A stretch of 39,611 nt of DNA, from the NCBI GenBank assembly GCA_019695015.1, contig JAIBAV010000017.1:1-39611 (forward strand), read 5' to 3'. Below the pieces are notes generated by a model that saw nothing but the letters and a program-made list of their open reading frames with translations, made no database searches and had not been told where the DNA came from. Positions 18,623-25,829 of this stretch are shown piece after piece. Positions within the stretch are counted from its first letter, which is position 1. Each line of letters opens with the position of its first letter. The position numbers and the translations under genes were made by a program. The DNA comes from Chitinophagaceae bacterium. Lineage in GTDB: Bacteria > Bacteroidota > Bacteroidia > Chitinophagales > Chitinophagaceae.

Positions 18623-19297
18623 ATGAATATTGATATAATTTCTGTAGCTCCAGAATTATTAGACAGCCCTTTTGCTCATAGCATAATGAAAAGAGCAAAA
18701 GAAAAAAAATTACTACAAATTCAAGTACATAATTTAAGAAACTGGGCTATCAACAAACATGGCCAGATTGATGATTACCAATATGGTGGTGGTGCAGGTA
18801 TGGTAATGATGTGTGAGCCTTTAGTAAATGCAATAGAGGCTTTACAACAACAAAAAAAATTTGATGAAATAATTTTTATGACACCAGATGGGGAACCTTT
18901 TACTCAACAAAAAGCCAATCAATTATCGTTAAAAGAAAATATATTAATTATTTGTGGCCACTATAAAGGAATTGATGAAAGAATAAGGGAACATTATGTA
19001 ACACTAGAAATTTCTATTGGTGATTATGTGTTAAGTGGTGGAGAGTTGGCTGCTGCAGTAGTTGTAGATGCTATTGGAAGAATAATACCTGGTGTTTTAA
19101 ATGATGAAACTTCTGCATTAACTGATTCTTTTCAAGATAATTTACTTGCACCACCTGTTTATACCAGGCCAGCTAATTTTAAAGGTTGGCAGGTACCAGA
19201 TGTTTTATTACAAGGCGATACCAAAAAAATTGAGGATTGGCGTTTAGAGCAATCCATTATTAGAACAGAAAAAAAACGCCCAAACCTTTTAAAATGA
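18623..19297 (+). CDS. trmD: tRNA (guanine37-N1)-methyltransferase
   Basis: Uses S-adenosylmethionine to make m1G37 in tRNAs, preventing +1 frameshifting. The SPOUT trefoil-knot signature is visible: [15 protein letters not shown], with G-H-Y-K-G-I-D-E-R just before and the Y-T-R-P C-terminal segment. At 224 residues it is a short but typical Bacteroidota form. It follows the TonB_C-like gene by 18 bases and closes this three-gene plus-strand unit. The usual partners rimM, rpsP and rplS are not next to it. Confidence 0.95.
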   Translation: MNIDIISVAPELLDSPFAHSIMKRAKEKKLLQIQVHNLRNWAINKHGQIDDYQYGGGAGMVMMCEPLVNAIEALQQQKKFDEIIFMTPDGEPFTQQKANQLSLKENILIICGHYKGIDERIREHYVTLEISIGDYVLSGGELAAAVVVDAIGRIIPGVLNDETSALTDSFQDNLLAPPVYTRPANFKGWQVPDVLLQGDTKKIEDWRLEQSIIRTEKKRPNLLK

Positions 19298-19435
19298 TTA
19301 ATTAATCCTTTTTGGTTAATGCATAAACTTTTAGGGATATTAAATTGATACTGAATGAAAAATTTGTCTTTTTGGGGTATTACAAAATCTAATACATTAA
19401 CATTTATTTAAAAGTTGGTACTACTTTTAATCAAC

Positions 19436-19585
19436 AAAAGAAAATCCGGTGAGCTTTATGAAAACAAAAGTTCCTGTTTAAAATCCAAGATTTCTCTATA
19501 ACTTAAAAATCCTATGTAGAACCAACACCGGTCTAAAAGCATTAAAATGCAAAACAAAAAATCCCCAAAATTTTGGGGATTTTTT
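19436..19585 (+). ncRNA. Possible small structured RNA ending at a strong terminator
   Basis: The 303-base gap after trmD holds no gene but looks structured. CCGGTG at 19446-19451 pairs with CACCGG at 19526-19531; inside, GTTC (19470-19473) can pair with GAAC (19519-19522) and AAATC/GATTT can form a small hairpin, leaving a large A/U-rich bubble. A GCAT/ATGC hairpin and the terminator follow. A closed outer stem, wide bubble and own terminator recall 6S-type RNAs, but I do not recognise a family, and it could simply be the trmD 3' UTR. Confidence 0.4.
19556..19585. terminator. Very strong bidirectional terminator
   Basis: A perfect 15-base inverted repeat (arms 19556-19570 and 19571-19585) with a CCCC/GGGG core and A6/T6 ends, between the plus-strand trmD unit and the minus-strand TPR gene. 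Confidence 0.92.
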
Positions 19586-19600
19586 GTTTTAATTAGTTAA

Positions 19601-20257
19601 TTAACCAGGCATTCTTGAAATATATTTTTCAATTTCTTTTATTTGGTCTAAAACCTGCTGGGTTTTTGGTTTACAAGCTTTAGATTTTCTAAAAAAATCT
19701 TTAGCAGCTCTAAACTCTCTCTTGTTCATAAATATTTGGCACATTTGTAAATAAGCAACAGCTTCACTTTCTTTATCTGGTATGCCAGCTCTAATTGCTG
19801 CTCTTATATAACTTTCGCCTTGTTTTAAATCGCCACGTTGCATAGCCATCATGCCTAATTGTAATTTATTAGCTCCTTCTGCTTCTGGCATTGGGCTACC
19901 AATATCACTACTTTTTTTCAAATGTTTTTCGGCAGTATCAAAGTCTTGCTCCATCATTGCCAAATTACCTTTAATAGTGTAATAGGTAGAACGTACAGGT
20001 TTAAATAATAAATTAGGAAACCAAATGGTATCTAAAATTTTCTTAACCTCCTCAACATTTCCTGATTCCATTGGCTCTTGAATTAATCTTAATGGGCCAA
20101 TAAAAAAGTTACTAAATAAACCAATAGCACCAATAAAATAAAGTGGAAATGTAGGCCAAAAGCCTGCTGTGCCAGTTACGTTTAAAATAACTCCTCCTAC
20201 AATGGCTACTAAACTTAACCAAAAACGATACCTAATAATTAAATTATAAAACTTCAT
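19601..20257 (-). CDS. Membrane protein with tetratricopeptide-like repeats
   Basis: A 218-residue protein with two N-terminal membrane segments (about 12-30 and 33-55) and a helical C-terminal part with TPR-type helix pairs (for example A-M-M-E-Q-D-F-D-T-A-E-K-H-L-K-K, then G-M-M-A-M-Q-R-G-D-L-K-Q-G-E-S-Y-I-R-A-A). The repeats probably face the cytoplasm and act as a scaffold. No catalytic motif. It is monocistronic, with TAACTTTG just upstream. The specific function is unknown. Confidence 0.78.
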   Translation of the reverse strand: MKFYNLIIRYRFWLSLVAIVGGVILNVTGTAGFWPTFPLYFIGAIGLFSNFFIGPLRLIQEPMESGNVEEVKKILDTIWFPNLLFKPVRSTYYTIKGNLAMMEQDFDTAEKHLKKSSDIGSPMPEAEGANKLQLGMMAMQRGDLKQGESYIRAAIRAGIPDKESEAVAYLQMCQIFMNKREFRAAKDFFRKSKACKPKTQQVLDQIKEIEKYISRMPG

Positions 20258-20285
20258 ATTTTTAAGAAAAATTTATTAAAGGGGG

Positions 20286-20293
20286 CAAAGTTA
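20286..20293 (-). promoter_or_regulatory. -7 promoter element for the TPR membrane protein
   Basis: The minus strand reads TAACTTTG, a perfect TAnnTTTG, about 29 bases before the start codon. No clear -33 TTG at the right distance. Confidence 0.45.
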
Positions 20294-20460
20294 ACTTTTA
20301 AAGATTCATAACCATTATTTTATACCATTGCTTTTTTTAATAAAGTTTATTTAACTTATTATTGAATAAATTTATGCTTAGAAAACTAGGAAGCATAAAA
20401 CTTTGCAAAAAATAAAAAACTAATTTATTGCAGCTTTATATAAAAATTAAAAATAAACTC

Positions 20461-20886
20461 ATGCCAAAACTAATAATTCTTTTTTTTGTAAGTGCCGTGT
20501 TGTTTGCTTGTAATCAGAATACATCTATAGAAAAAAAATTTGATGAAGATAATTATGAAACAACCAAAGAAACTTTAGCAGAAAAAGAGAAAAAGAACCC
20601 TGCCAGATTTTTACAAGTGGAAAACCGAGAAAGAAAAAATATTATTGGGCAAACAGTTGTTATTGGCCATTTTACAAATACAGCAACAGTTTGCACATAT
20701 AAAGATGTACAAATAAAACTTAGTTTTTTTAGTAAAACTGGTACACAGGTAGATGAAGGAATGGAAACTATTTATGAAACCATTGCCCCAGGTAAAAGAG
20801 TAAAATTTAAAACAAAATATTTTGCACCAAAAGGCACCGATAGTGTAAGCATTAAAGTAATAGATGCAATAGGAGAAATAAAATAA
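20461..20886 (+). CDS. Small lipoprotein, FxLYD-like
   Basis: A protein of 141 residues starting at ATG 20461; an in-frame TTG at 20428 would add eleven polar residues before the signal sequence and is rejected. The signal is lipoprotein type (F-F-V-S-A-V-L-F-A-C), giving lipidated C17. Residues 60-140 form a beta-sandwich reminiscent of FxLYD domains (V-I-G-H-F-T-N-T-A, then Y-K-D-V-Q-I-K-L-S-F-F-S-K-T-G, E-T-I-A-P-G-K-R-V-K-F-K). It probably sits in the periplasm on the outer membrane. Function unknown. It is convergent with the kdnA-like gene two bases downstream. Confidence 0.75.
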   Translation: MPKLIILFFVSAVLFACNQNTSIEKKFDEDNYETTKETLAEKEKKNPARFLQVENRERKNIIGQTVVIGHFTNTATVCTYKDVQIKLSFFSKTGTQVDEGMETIYETIAPGKRVKFKTKYFAPKGTDSVSIKVIDAIGEIK

Positions 20887-20888
20887 AA

Positions 20889-22091
20889 TTATTTACCTAA
20901 AGCTTTATTTATTGCTGCTACCATTTTAGTACCTTTTTCAATTATTTGCTCATTGATCCATACTAAACTTATAGCTGTAGATATACAACAACTTAAAATT
21001 GCATCACTATCCGAAAAATTTTGTGATGGTAATTTAAGTAAAGCGTCTTTTTGTTGTGGATTATAGTTGTATAAACTTTTTGCTTCTTGTAAATGCTGCC
21101 ATTGTTTAATATAGTGCCAGTTGTTGGCATACCAGTAAAAATTACCTGCTAAAATTCCTTGTGCTTTCATTTCTGCTACAAAGGCTTTTGTAATTTCTTC
21201 GGTTGGTAAAAACCAACTTAAAAAGGTGCAACTATCGCCATTAGGGTCTGGTATTTCTCTAAAACTAACTTCGGGTACTTGTTGTAAAATATTTTTTAAT
21301 GCTGCATGGTTATTACGCTGAATATGTAAAAAAGTAGAAAGCCTTTTTATTTGTGCCAATCCAACAGCAGCATGTAACTCACTAATTCTAAAATTATATC
21401 CAATAAATGGATGTAGGTCTGCACCTCTGTCAACTCCTTTATGGTCATGTCCATGATCAGTAAAACCATCACAATTAGTATAAACTGTTTGGTTGTTTGT
21501 TACTACAGCACCTCCTTCGGCACAAGTAATTGTTTTTACAAAATCAAAACTAAAAGTACCAGCATTGCCAATTGTGCCTAAGTGTTTACCTTTATATGTT
21601 GCACCAATACTTTGGCAGGCATCTTCTAATAAAAATAAATTATGTTCCTTACAAATTGCTTGTAGTGCATCTAAATCTGCCATGCTGCCACACATGTGTA
21701 CAGGCATTATACATTTTGTATTTGCAGTTATGGCATTTTTTACAGCCTTTGGATTTAAGGTTAAAGTTTTATCTACATCTACTAAAACTGGAACAGCACC
21801 AACACTTAATACTGCTTCAAAACTTGCCACAAAAGTAAAGCTTGGCATTATAACTTCATCTCCTGCACCAATACCTAATGCAGCCAAAGCAGTAGTTAAT
21901 GCTGCTGTGCCACTACTTGTTAGTTGTGCATATTTACAACCAAAGGTTTCAGTAATGGCCTTTTCTAATTCTATACTTTTCCATATTCCTTTTCTTGGTG
22001 TATCAAAACCATAACGCATTAATATTCCTGTTTCTAATACATCATTTACATGTTTTTTCTCTTCTTCTCCCCAAAGTTCATAACCTGGCAT
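20889..22091 (-). CDS. kdnA: DegT/DnrJ family aminotransferase, KdnA-like (Kdo8N biosynthesis)
   Basis: A 400-residue PLP-dependent sugar aminotransferase with internal aldimine lysine K186 (S-F-D-F-V-K-T-I-T-C) and the PLP-binding E-D-A-C-Q around D157. From memory it matches Shewanella KdnA, the 8-amino-3,8-dideoxy-manno-octulosonate transaminase, unusually well, including D-H-G-H-D-H, F-R-E-I-P-D-P-x-G-D-S and Y-W-Y-x-N-N-W-H-Y segments, which generic ArnB/PseC-type enzymes lack. KdnA aminates the C8 aldehyde of Kdo made by KdnB; no kdnB or other LPS gene is adjacent here. An upstream in-frame TTG at 22145 is rejected because a perfect promoter lies between it and ATG 22091. Confidence 0.78.
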   Translation of the reverse strand: MPGYELWGEEEKKHVNDVLETGILMRYGFDTPRKGIWKSIELEKAITETFGCKYAQLTSSGTAALTTALAALGIGAGDEVIMPSFTFVASFEAVLSVGAVPVLVDVDKTLTLNPKAVKNAITANTKCIMPVHMCGSMADLDALQAICKEHNLFLLEDACQSIGATYKGKHLGTIGNAGTFSFDFVKTITCAEGGAVVTNNQTVYTNCDGFTDHGHDHKGVDRGADLHPFIGYNFRISELHAAVGLAQIKRLSTFLHIQRNNHAALKNILQQVPEVSFREIPDPNGDSCTFLSWFLPTEEITKAFVAEMKAQGILAGNFYWYANNWHYIKQWQHLQEAKSLYNYNPQQKDALLKLPSQNFSDSDAILSCCISTAISLVWINEQIIEKGTKMVAAINKALGK

Positions 22092-22123
22092 AATGTTGTA
22101 ATTTATTTTTTTATAAAGAGCAA

Positions 22124-22155
22124 CAAAATTAGAGAAACAAAGCAACTAAAAGCAA
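22124..22155 (-). promoter_or_regulatory. Bacteroidota-type promoter for the kdnA-like gene
   Basis: On the minus strand, TTG (22153-22155), a 21-base spacer and TAATTTTG (22124-22131) match TTG-N17-23-TAnnTTTG exactly. It lies 32 bases upstream of ATG 22091 and fixes that start. Confidence 0.65.
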
Positions 22156-22217
22156 TAGTTTTTTTTTAGCAATTCATTTTACTTTTAAACAAATAAAAAA
22201 TTAATTACTGTACTTAT

Positions 22218-22225
22218 TAACTTCG
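22218..22225 (+). promoter_or_regulatory. Probable -7 element for rsgA, very short leader
   Basis: TAACTTCG matches TAnnTTTG with one mismatch and ends only six bases before the rsgA ATG, so the transcript would be nearly leaderless if this element is used. Confidence 0.35.
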
Positions 22226-22231
22226 TACACA

Positions 22232-23158
22232 ATGAAAGCCCTTGTTTATAAATCTACAGGAAGTTGGTATATTGTAAAAAATAGTTTTGGCAAGCAATAC
22301 AACGCACGGATAAAAGGGGTATTAAAAATTGATGGCATTACATCTACCAATCCTATTGCAGTTGGAGATGAAGTGATAATTGAAATTGAAAATGAAATAG
22401 AAAATACTGCAACAATAATTGAAGTGTGCACTAGAAAAAATTATGTGGCTCGCCAATCTCCTCATAATAAAAGGCAACATCATATTATTGCATCTAACTT
22501 AGCTCAAAGCTTACTTTTTGCTACTATAACTAATCCTGTAACTTCAACTGGGTTTATAGATAGGTTTTTATGCTCCTGCGAAATGTTTCACATACCTGCT
22601 GTAATAGTTTTTAATAAATCAGACTTATACAAGGAAAAAGATGTTGAAAAATTTGAGCAACTAAAAAATATTTATACAACAGTAGGGTATAAGGTAATAC
22701 TTACAAGTTTAATTAATGGCAATGGTATTGAAGAAATAAAAAATATTTTAAGTAATAAAACAACATTGTTAAGTGGGCATAGCGGCGTTGGCAAATCTTC
22801 TTTTTTAAATATTGTTTTTCCTGAATTAAATTTAAGGACACAAGAGGTTAGCAGTTGGAGTGGTAAAGGCTTACACACAACTACATTTGCCGAAATGTTT
22901 GACATTAAAGACGAAGGTAGAATTATTGATACGCCAGGTATTAGAGAGCTTGGCTTAACTGGTATTACCAAACAGGAATTGAGTGGCTATTTTCCAGAAA
23001 TTAAAGCAGAAATTAGCCACTGTAAGTTTAATAATTGCATGCATATAAACGAGCCAGCTTGTGCTGTAAAAAATGCATTACAACAGGGCAAAATTTTTGA
23101 GGAAAGGTATATTAACTACCTAAAAATTTTAGATACAATAAAGGATAATAATTATTAG
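22232..23158 (+). CDS. rsgA: Ribosome small subunit-dependent GTPase A
   Basis: A 308-residue late 30S assembly GTPase. The circular permutation typical of RsgA/YjeQ is visible: N-terminal OB fold (about 1-70), G4 motif N-K-S-D at 128-131 before the P-loop G-H-S-G-V-G-K-S at 182-189, and G3 D-T-P-G at 233-236. The C-terminal zinc finger has C264, C269, H271 and C277. All catalytic elements are intact. Its last four bases overlap the end of the convergent 96-residue gene. Confidence 0.95.
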   Translation: MKALVYKSTGSWYIVKNSFGKQYNARIKGVLKIDGITSTNPIAVGDEVIIEIENEIENTATIIEVCTRKNYVARQSPHNKRQHHIIASNLAQSLLFATITNPVTSTGFIDRFLCSCEMFHIPAVIVFNKSDLYKEKDVEKFEQLKNIYTTVGYKVILTSLINGNGIEEIKNILSNKTTLLSGHSGVGKSSFLNIVFPELNLRTQEVSSWSGKGLHTTTFAEMFDIKDEGRIIDTPGIRELGLTGITKQELSGYFPEIKAEISHCKFNNCMHINEPACAVKNALQQGKIFEERYINYLKILDTIKDNNY

Positions 23159-23445
23159 AAGGTTTTACTTTCTAAATATTTAGCAACTTCGTTAACAGCA
23201 GAATTATTTTTACTGTGTTGCGTAAATACAGAAACGCCATTGTAAATATTATAATGTAAAGTAAGCGGACGACCTTTGTATTTAAAATGCCAATCTACTG
23301 TATCGCTATCATCTTCTTTTGCTAAGAACTTTACTTTTAGCTCTTGTAGCATAATGTGTACAATGTTATGAAATTTACTAATTCCACAATTGTCGTCAAT
23401 AACAGCCTCCACGGCTCCTGAAAAGTTGGTTAATTGGTAGCTCAT
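23155..23445 (-). CDS. Conserved-looking hypothetical protein, 96 residues
   Basis: A small soluble protein with no signal peptide or membrane segment. It has an alpha/beta look: N-terminal helix region (G-A-V-E-A-V-I-D-D), then strands around V-D-W-H-F-K-Y-K-G-R-P-L-T-L-H-Y-N-I and a C-terminal helix (N-E-V-A-K-Y-L-E-S). Codon use and length fit a real gene, and its 3' end overlaps rsgA by four bases in convergent orientation. I do not recognise a family and assign no function. Confidence 0.68.
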   Translation of the reverse strand: MSYQLTNFSGAVEAVIDDNCGISKFHNIVHIMLQELKVKFLAKEDDSDTVDWHFKYKGRPLTLHYNIYNGVSVFTQHSKNNSAVNEVAKYLESKTF

Positions 23446-23522
23446 AGAAATAAAGTTTTATGGATTTAAAAATTGGATATAAAGATTTTTTAACTATTTT
23501 CTATTAACCAAGAATACCCTTT

Positions 23523-23765
23523 TTAATACATGTATGGGTTTCTTTTTGCTGCCTTTTTATTGGCTTTAGCTGCTCTTTTTATTGCTTTTGCTTCCTCTCT
23601 ATTCTTTGGTTTATAATCGCCTGATAACTTTTCTGCTCCTATATTATTTACACTTGTTGGGCAGCCATATTTATCTCCTCCTCCAAAAATATTTCTAAAA
23701 AAATTACAAGAACTTAGAACAACAGCCAAAATAAGTATAATTATAACTGCTTTAAATTGTTTCAT
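23523..23765 (-). CDS. Small lipoprotein, 80 residues
   Basis: A lipoprotein signal ends in V-L-S-S-C (C20). The mature part is short and reads as K-Y-G-C-P-T-x-x-x-N-I-G-A-E-K, followed by a highly basic, Ala/Lys-rich helical tail ending near the C-terminus in N-P-Y-M-Y. I recall short lipoproteins with a similar G-C-P-x-x-x-x-N-x-G-A-E core in related Bacteroidota genomes, with no known function. The second cysteine in the mature chain (C-P) is conserved in that pattern. TAACTTTG (23785-23792, minus strand) lies 20 bases upstream as a -7 element. Confidence 0.7.
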   Translation of the reverse strand: MKQFKAVIIILILAVVLSSCNFFRNIFGGGDKYGCPTSVNNIGAEKLSGDYKPKNREEAKAIKRAAKANKKAAKRNPYMY

Positions 23766-23784
23766 GAATTTATTTTTTGAACTG

Positions 23785-23792
23785 CAAAGTTA
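23785..23792 (-). promoter_or_regulatory. -7 promoter element for the 80-residue lipoprotein
   Basis: The minus strand reads TAACTTTG, a perfect TAnnTTTG, about 20 bases before the ATG. No TTG is visible at -33. Confidence 0.42.
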
Positions 23793-23899
23793 TCATATAC
23801 CAATAAGTTCAGTAGTAATTTTTATCAAAAATCTATAAAAAGCTTTAAAACTGGGTTAAAACTTTTGTTTGTACATTATATAACGGCATAATATAAAAT

Positions 23900-24433
23900 T
23901 TATTTTGCTGCATCATTATATTTTTCAAACCAAGAGGCGTATTGAATATAATTGTTGGCAATACGGTCTATTTCGCCTTTAATTAAATCTTGAGAAATTT
24001 CTTTAACTTTTTTTGCTGGCACACCTGCATAAATACTTCCTTCTTCAATAACAGTGCCTTCTAAAACTACTGCACCTGCAGCAATAATACTGTTACTATG
24101 TACAATGCATCTATCCATTACTATGGCTCCCATTCCTACTAAAACATTATCGTGTATTGTACAGCCATGCACAATTGCATTATGGCCAATGGAAACATTG
24201 TTTCCAATATTGGTAGCATTTTTTTGATAAGTACAATGTATTACAGCTCCATCTTGCACATTTACTTTGTTGCCCATTTTTATATAATTCACATCGCCTC
24301 TTACAACTGCATTAAACCATATACTACACTCATTTCCCATTACTACATCTCCTGCAATGGTTGCATTGGGTGCTATAAAACAATTATTGCCCATGTTGGG
24401 CGTTTTATTTAGTACTGTAAGAATATATGCCAT
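23900..24433 (-). CDS. Gamma-class carbonic anhydrase family protein
   Basis: A 177-residue left-handed beta-helix protein made of hexapeptide repeats (pattern I/V-G-x-N-x). The three zinc-binding histidines of the gamma-carbonic anhydrase/Paa Y/YrdA family are at H66 (V-I-H-C), H84 and H89 (I-G-H-N-A-I-V-H-G). It is trimeric by family and cytoplasmic. Many members hydrate CO2 weakly or not at all, and some are acyltransferase-like, so catalytic activity is uncertain. It lies 39 bases downstream of the CNNM-type gene on the same strand, and has a possible own -7 element (TAACTTTA, 24457-24464). Confidence 0.9.
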   Translation of the reverse strand: MAYILTVLNKTPNMGNNCFIAPNATIAGDVVMGNECSIWFNAVVRGDVNYIKMGNKVNVQDGAVIHCTYQKNATNIGNNVSIGHNAIVHGCTIHDNVLVGMGAIVMDRCIVHSNSIIAAGAVVLEGTVIEEGSIYAGVPAKKVKEISQDLIKGEIDRIANNYIQYASWFEKYNDAAK

Positions 24434-24472
24434 ACAACAGGTTTATATTTTTAGAATAAAGTTACTCTTTGC

Positions 24473-25747
24473 TTATTTTTTGTAAGAGATTAATATTTTA
24501 TCAATTCTATGTTTATCCATATCTATAATTTCAAATTCAAAATCACGCCATTGCAATCTCTCTCCTGTAGTAGGTATTTCTTGTGTATGATGAAGTATAA
24601 AGCCTGCAAGTGTATCAAAATCAAAATCTTCCTCATCATTTATCCAGTCTTCTTTTCCTACTTTATGTAAAAAATCTATAAAGGGTATTTGAGCATCTGC
24701 CAATAAGCTTCCATCTTCTCTTTCAATTATTTCATAATTGTCTTCTGTTATTTCAGGAATATCTCCTACAATTGCTTCTAAAATATCATTTAATGTTATC
24801 ATGCCCTCTAAACTTCCATATTCGTTAACTATATAACAATGATGAATTTTTGTTTCTTTAAATTTTTCTAATACCTGGTAAGCAGTATTATTTTCTGGCA
24901 CATACAAAGGTTGTTTTACTAAGGTTGAAATATTAGTGTTGCTATCGCTAATAAACAAATCTTTAATTGTTACACTACCTTTTATATTATCTATACTTCC
25001 ATCGCAAACAGGATAAACGGAAAAAATACCTTCTTCAAATTTACTTTTTAGTTCGCCAATAGTTTTATGTACATCTAACCAAATAATATCGCTTCTATGC
25101 GTCATTAACGAGGTTATATTTCTATCGCCTAATCTAAAAACTCTTTCAATAATTTCTTGTTCTGCTTCTTCAATTGTACCTTGCTCTGTACCCTCATTAA
25201 TAATTGCTTTTATTTCATCTTCTGTTACTTGAGAGTTGTTAGGTAAAATATTAAAAAGTTTAGATAAAGTGTTGGTAGATTTATTTAGAAGCCAAATAAA
25301 AGGAAATGCAATTTTAGATATAAACATCATTGGTGTAGCAACCATTTTTGCTATAACTTCTGGGTTACTTAACCCAATTCTTTTTGGTAACAACTCACCT
25401 AAAACTAAAGTAAAATAAGTAATAACCACTACTACTAAAGCAGTTGCCAACTTATCGCTATGTGGTTGTAATATCTCAAATTTTTGAAGCCAAATAACCA
25501 CATCATTTTTTATGTTTTCACCAGAAAAAAAACCAGTTAAAATACCAATTAGTGTAATGCCAATTTGTACTGTTGATAGAAAAGAATCGGGTTTGTTGGC
25601 TAATTTTAAAGCTCTTTCTGCTTCTTCATTGCCTTTATTGGCTTGTGCCTCAAGCCTTGCTTTACGTGCCGAAACTAATGCAATTTCGGCCATTGAGAAT
25701 AGCCCATTAATAATAATTAACCCAATAATAATAAAAATTTCAGCCAT
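24473..25747 (-). CDS. CNNM/CorC-type membrane protein (hemolysin family, DUF21-CBS-CorC_HlyC)
   Basis: A 424-residue integral membrane protein. Residues 1-190 form the DUF21 transmembrane domain (segments near 2-20, 58-78, 98-120 and 138-160), about 205-325 hold a CBS pair (V-C-D-G-S-I-D-N-I-K-G-S-V-T-I-K-D-L and N-E-Y-G-S-L-E-G-M-I-T-L-N-D-I), and the C-terminal 80 residues are a CorC_HlyC domain. Homologues bind ATP-Mg and are linked to Mg2+ or Co2+ efflux; the old label hemolysin is misleading. It follows the TIR gene on the same strand after 82 bases, too far to infer functional linkage. Confidence 0.92.
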   Translation of the reverse strand: MAEIFIIIGLIIINGLFSMAEIALVSARKARLEAQANKGNEEAERALKLANKPDSFLSTVQIGITLIGILTGFFSGENIKNDVVIWLQKFEILQPHSDKLATALVVVVITYFTLVLGELLPKRIGLSNPEVIAKMVATPMMFISKIAFPFIWLLNKSTNTLSKLFNILPNNSQVTEDEIKAIINEGTEQGTIEEAEQEIIERVFRLGDRNITSLMTHRSDIIWLDVHKTIGELKSKFEEGIFSVYPVCDGSIDNIKGSVTIKDLFISDSNTNISTLVKQPLYVPENNTAYQVLEKFKETKIHHCYIVNEYGSLEGMITLNDILEAIVGDIPEITEDNYEIIEREDGSLLADAQIPFIDFLHKVGKEDWINDEEDFDFDTLAGFILHHTQEIPTTGERLQWRDFEFEIIDMDKHRIDKILISYKK

Positions 25748-25829
25748 GATAATAATAACGCAAGATATATGTTTTTAATTGATTAAGTAAAAAGGCTGGC
25801 TGTAGTATATGTATTTGATAAAAAATTAA

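Noticed and set aside
22092..22145. Longer start (TTG) for the KdnA-like protein
   Set aside because: The promoter lies inside that extension, and the family begins at M-P-G-Y.
24473..25747. CNNM-type gene as third member of the TIR operon
   Set aside because: The 82-base gap and its housekeeping family make a functional link unsupported.
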